This document shows, one piece after another, positions 62,898 to 64,000 of a stretch of DNA of 64,000 nt. This DNA comes from Sepioteuthis lessoniana (lineage: Eukaryota; Mollusca; Cephalopoda; Myopsida; Loliginidae). A model generated the notes under the pieces. It was not told the origin of the DNA and ran no database searches. It saw nothing but the letters and a program-made list of their open reading frames with translations. Each line of letters opens with the position of its first letter. Position 1 is the first letter of the stretch. The translations under genes were made by a program, and so were the position numbers. The stretch is taken from positions 61,166,718-61,230,717 of the forward strand of contig OY757924.1 of the NCBI GenBank assembly GCA_963585895.1, written 5' to 3'.

Positions 62898-63340
62898 AGA
62901 GTTCAGAACAGAGTGTTGCTTTTAAGTTCATCCTTGCTTCTTTAGAAGTGCTCCGTTCGTCTTACTCGAATGGCTCGTGAGATAGGAGGCAAGTTCTTGT
63001 GCATCTGCTTTTGGTGCTGTTACTTTCAGGATTTGTTCAAGACAGCGTGCAGCATTCTTGTGTAGTTCCCATAATGCCTTTTCTTTATGAATTTCGTTCG
63101 CGTCAATGTGGTATATCCATCGAGTACTATGGAAGTAGTTATAGCTTGGAAGATATCCTGCTTTTTTTATCGGATAAAAAAGATTCCCATATGATCGAGA
63201 AACTGTCAAAAGCATTCCATACCTTCACTAGGCGGATATTGACATCACGTTCAGTAGATGAGATGTTGCTGCCTAGGTATATGAACTAGTCAGCTAATTT
63301 TAGAGGTTTGCAATTGATAGTTGTTCCCCTATTAGGAAAT
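62898..63340 (-). pseudogene. RTE-type LINE fragment (RT C-terminal region), minus strand
   Basis: On the minus strand: a KLASxFIYLGSNISSTERD-type region (reading aggtatatgaactagtcagc backward), then WNAFDSFSIIWESFLSDKKS-like frames, VYHIDANEIHKEKALWELHK (frameshifted CTTWTLTKRMEK and LDGNY part), NAARCLEQILKVTAPKADAQ (frameshifted LRAILNKSW part) and RTEHF near the truncated 3' side. Old, heavily shifted copy. The 3' tail is missing below 62,898. Confidence 0.83.
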
Positions 63341-63454
63341 GAGCTTAATGTAACGGTTACCGTCACTGGAAATAGAATCAGCTGCTTAGTTGCCAATCCT
63401 GGAATAGTGTGTTTATGTTTCCCTTAGCGCTCATAGTTTTGAAAAAAGAACGGA

Positions 63455-63628
63455 TCCATTGATTGTTCACCTCACCATCGATGGGTAAATAGTCGGGCAG
63501 ATTGTGTTCTTTAGCCTTGATTACACAAGTCTGGGACAAGGAAGACTCTTAAATTAAATCTCTTTGTTCTCCACTAAAAAGTTGAACGTCTGTCACATCC
63601 TACCCCACTTTTGAGCGGTCGGATAATA
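63455..63628 (+). mobile_element. SINE-A 3' part
   Basis: caccatcgatgggtaaatag, tcgggcagattgtgttcttt, agccttgattacacaagtct, gggacaaggaagactcttaa and cacatcctaccccactttt match the SINE-A body and tail. The head is missing. Confidence 0.82.
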
Positions 63629-64000
63629 TTCACTGATATTAATGGCCCATCACAGAATCAGATGTATATGAGAATTAAAAAAAAAATTCTGGGAAGCAAT
63701 AAAAACTACAATAAGTAATGTTGAAGTCTAAACCGTAGGAAAAGTTAAGAAAAATCAATACATGAACGAAGGTTGTTGTATGTCAAGAAACCAATGCTGT
63801 CTCAAGAAAAAATCTGGCATGAGTTCCGAAGAAGTCTCTGAGAAGAGGCGCCCATCTGGTGACCTTAAATACAACTAAACTACTGATCGTAAGACATCTT
63901 TTAAAAAAGGACTTGTTAATGATATATGATGATTATATTATTAACAATTAAAGATATTACAAGTAGTCAATTATGATTTCTCATTGATCAGAAAGCAGAC
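63629..64000. other. No recognisable feature
   Basis: AT-rich sequence to the end of the window. Confidence 0.45.

Overview
This is a eukaryotic, AT-rich, repeat-saturated window with no convincing host gene. Long (AT)n, (CA)n/(GT)n, (CT)n and (TAA)n arrays, several tRNA-derived SINE families, and decayed LINE, Penelope-like, Ty3/Gypsy and mariner fragments point to a large animal genome. The RTE-type and R2/R4-type LINE reading frames and the SINE tails look like those I associate with molluscs, especially cephalopods such as octopus. That assignment is from memory and is an inference. The window is best read as intergenic or long-intron DNA. Almost every long open frame is a transposon remnant or a translated microsatellite.

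About 1-9,800 holds tRNA-derived SINEs, a longer non-autonomous repeat here called family D, an RTE 3' end (3,470-3,778), a solo LTR (3,989-4,521) and microsatellites. From 9,817 to 28,024 the main component is a LINE with an R2/R4-like reverse transcriptase, a CCHC knuckle and a restriction-like endonuclease (RLE). One copy is on the minus strand at 9,817-11,040. Four same-direction copies run from 23,930 to 28,024, and three of their boundaries fall at or next to (TAA)n tails. RTE copies (15,750-16,720; 20,092-20,470; 21,476-21,735), a mariner fragment, a SINE-E cluster and family D copies lie between them.

From 28,300 to 37,700 there are SINEs, family D, a decayed Ty3/Gypsy element on the minus strand (gag, CCHC, protease, reverse transcriptase, part of RNase H; 32,540-34,640) and a 621-bp mariner deletion derivative with intact ends (35,980-36,600). 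From 37,850 to 45,215 there are RTE copies, one with a twin-priming-type inversion at 38,530-39,090, a second solo LTR (39,904-40,466), a Penelope-like element (41,240-42,960) split by family D, and an RTE copy split by a third solo LTR (43,504-44,234). From 45,200 to 64,000 there are a fourth solo LTR (47,797-48,433), more family D and SINEs, an RLE-LINE copy interrupted by a SINE, a 70-bp minisatellite, RTE 3' ends, a TA-flanked MITE (59,134-59,470) and one weak candidate host exon (62,520-62,666).

The elements form a layered record: LTRs, SINEs and family D have landed inside older LINE and Penelope copies, many with readable target-site duplications. No autonomous copy appears intact. Family names (SINE-A, D and so on) are labels for this report only. 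Boundaries of degraded repeats are approximate, usually within 10-30 bases.
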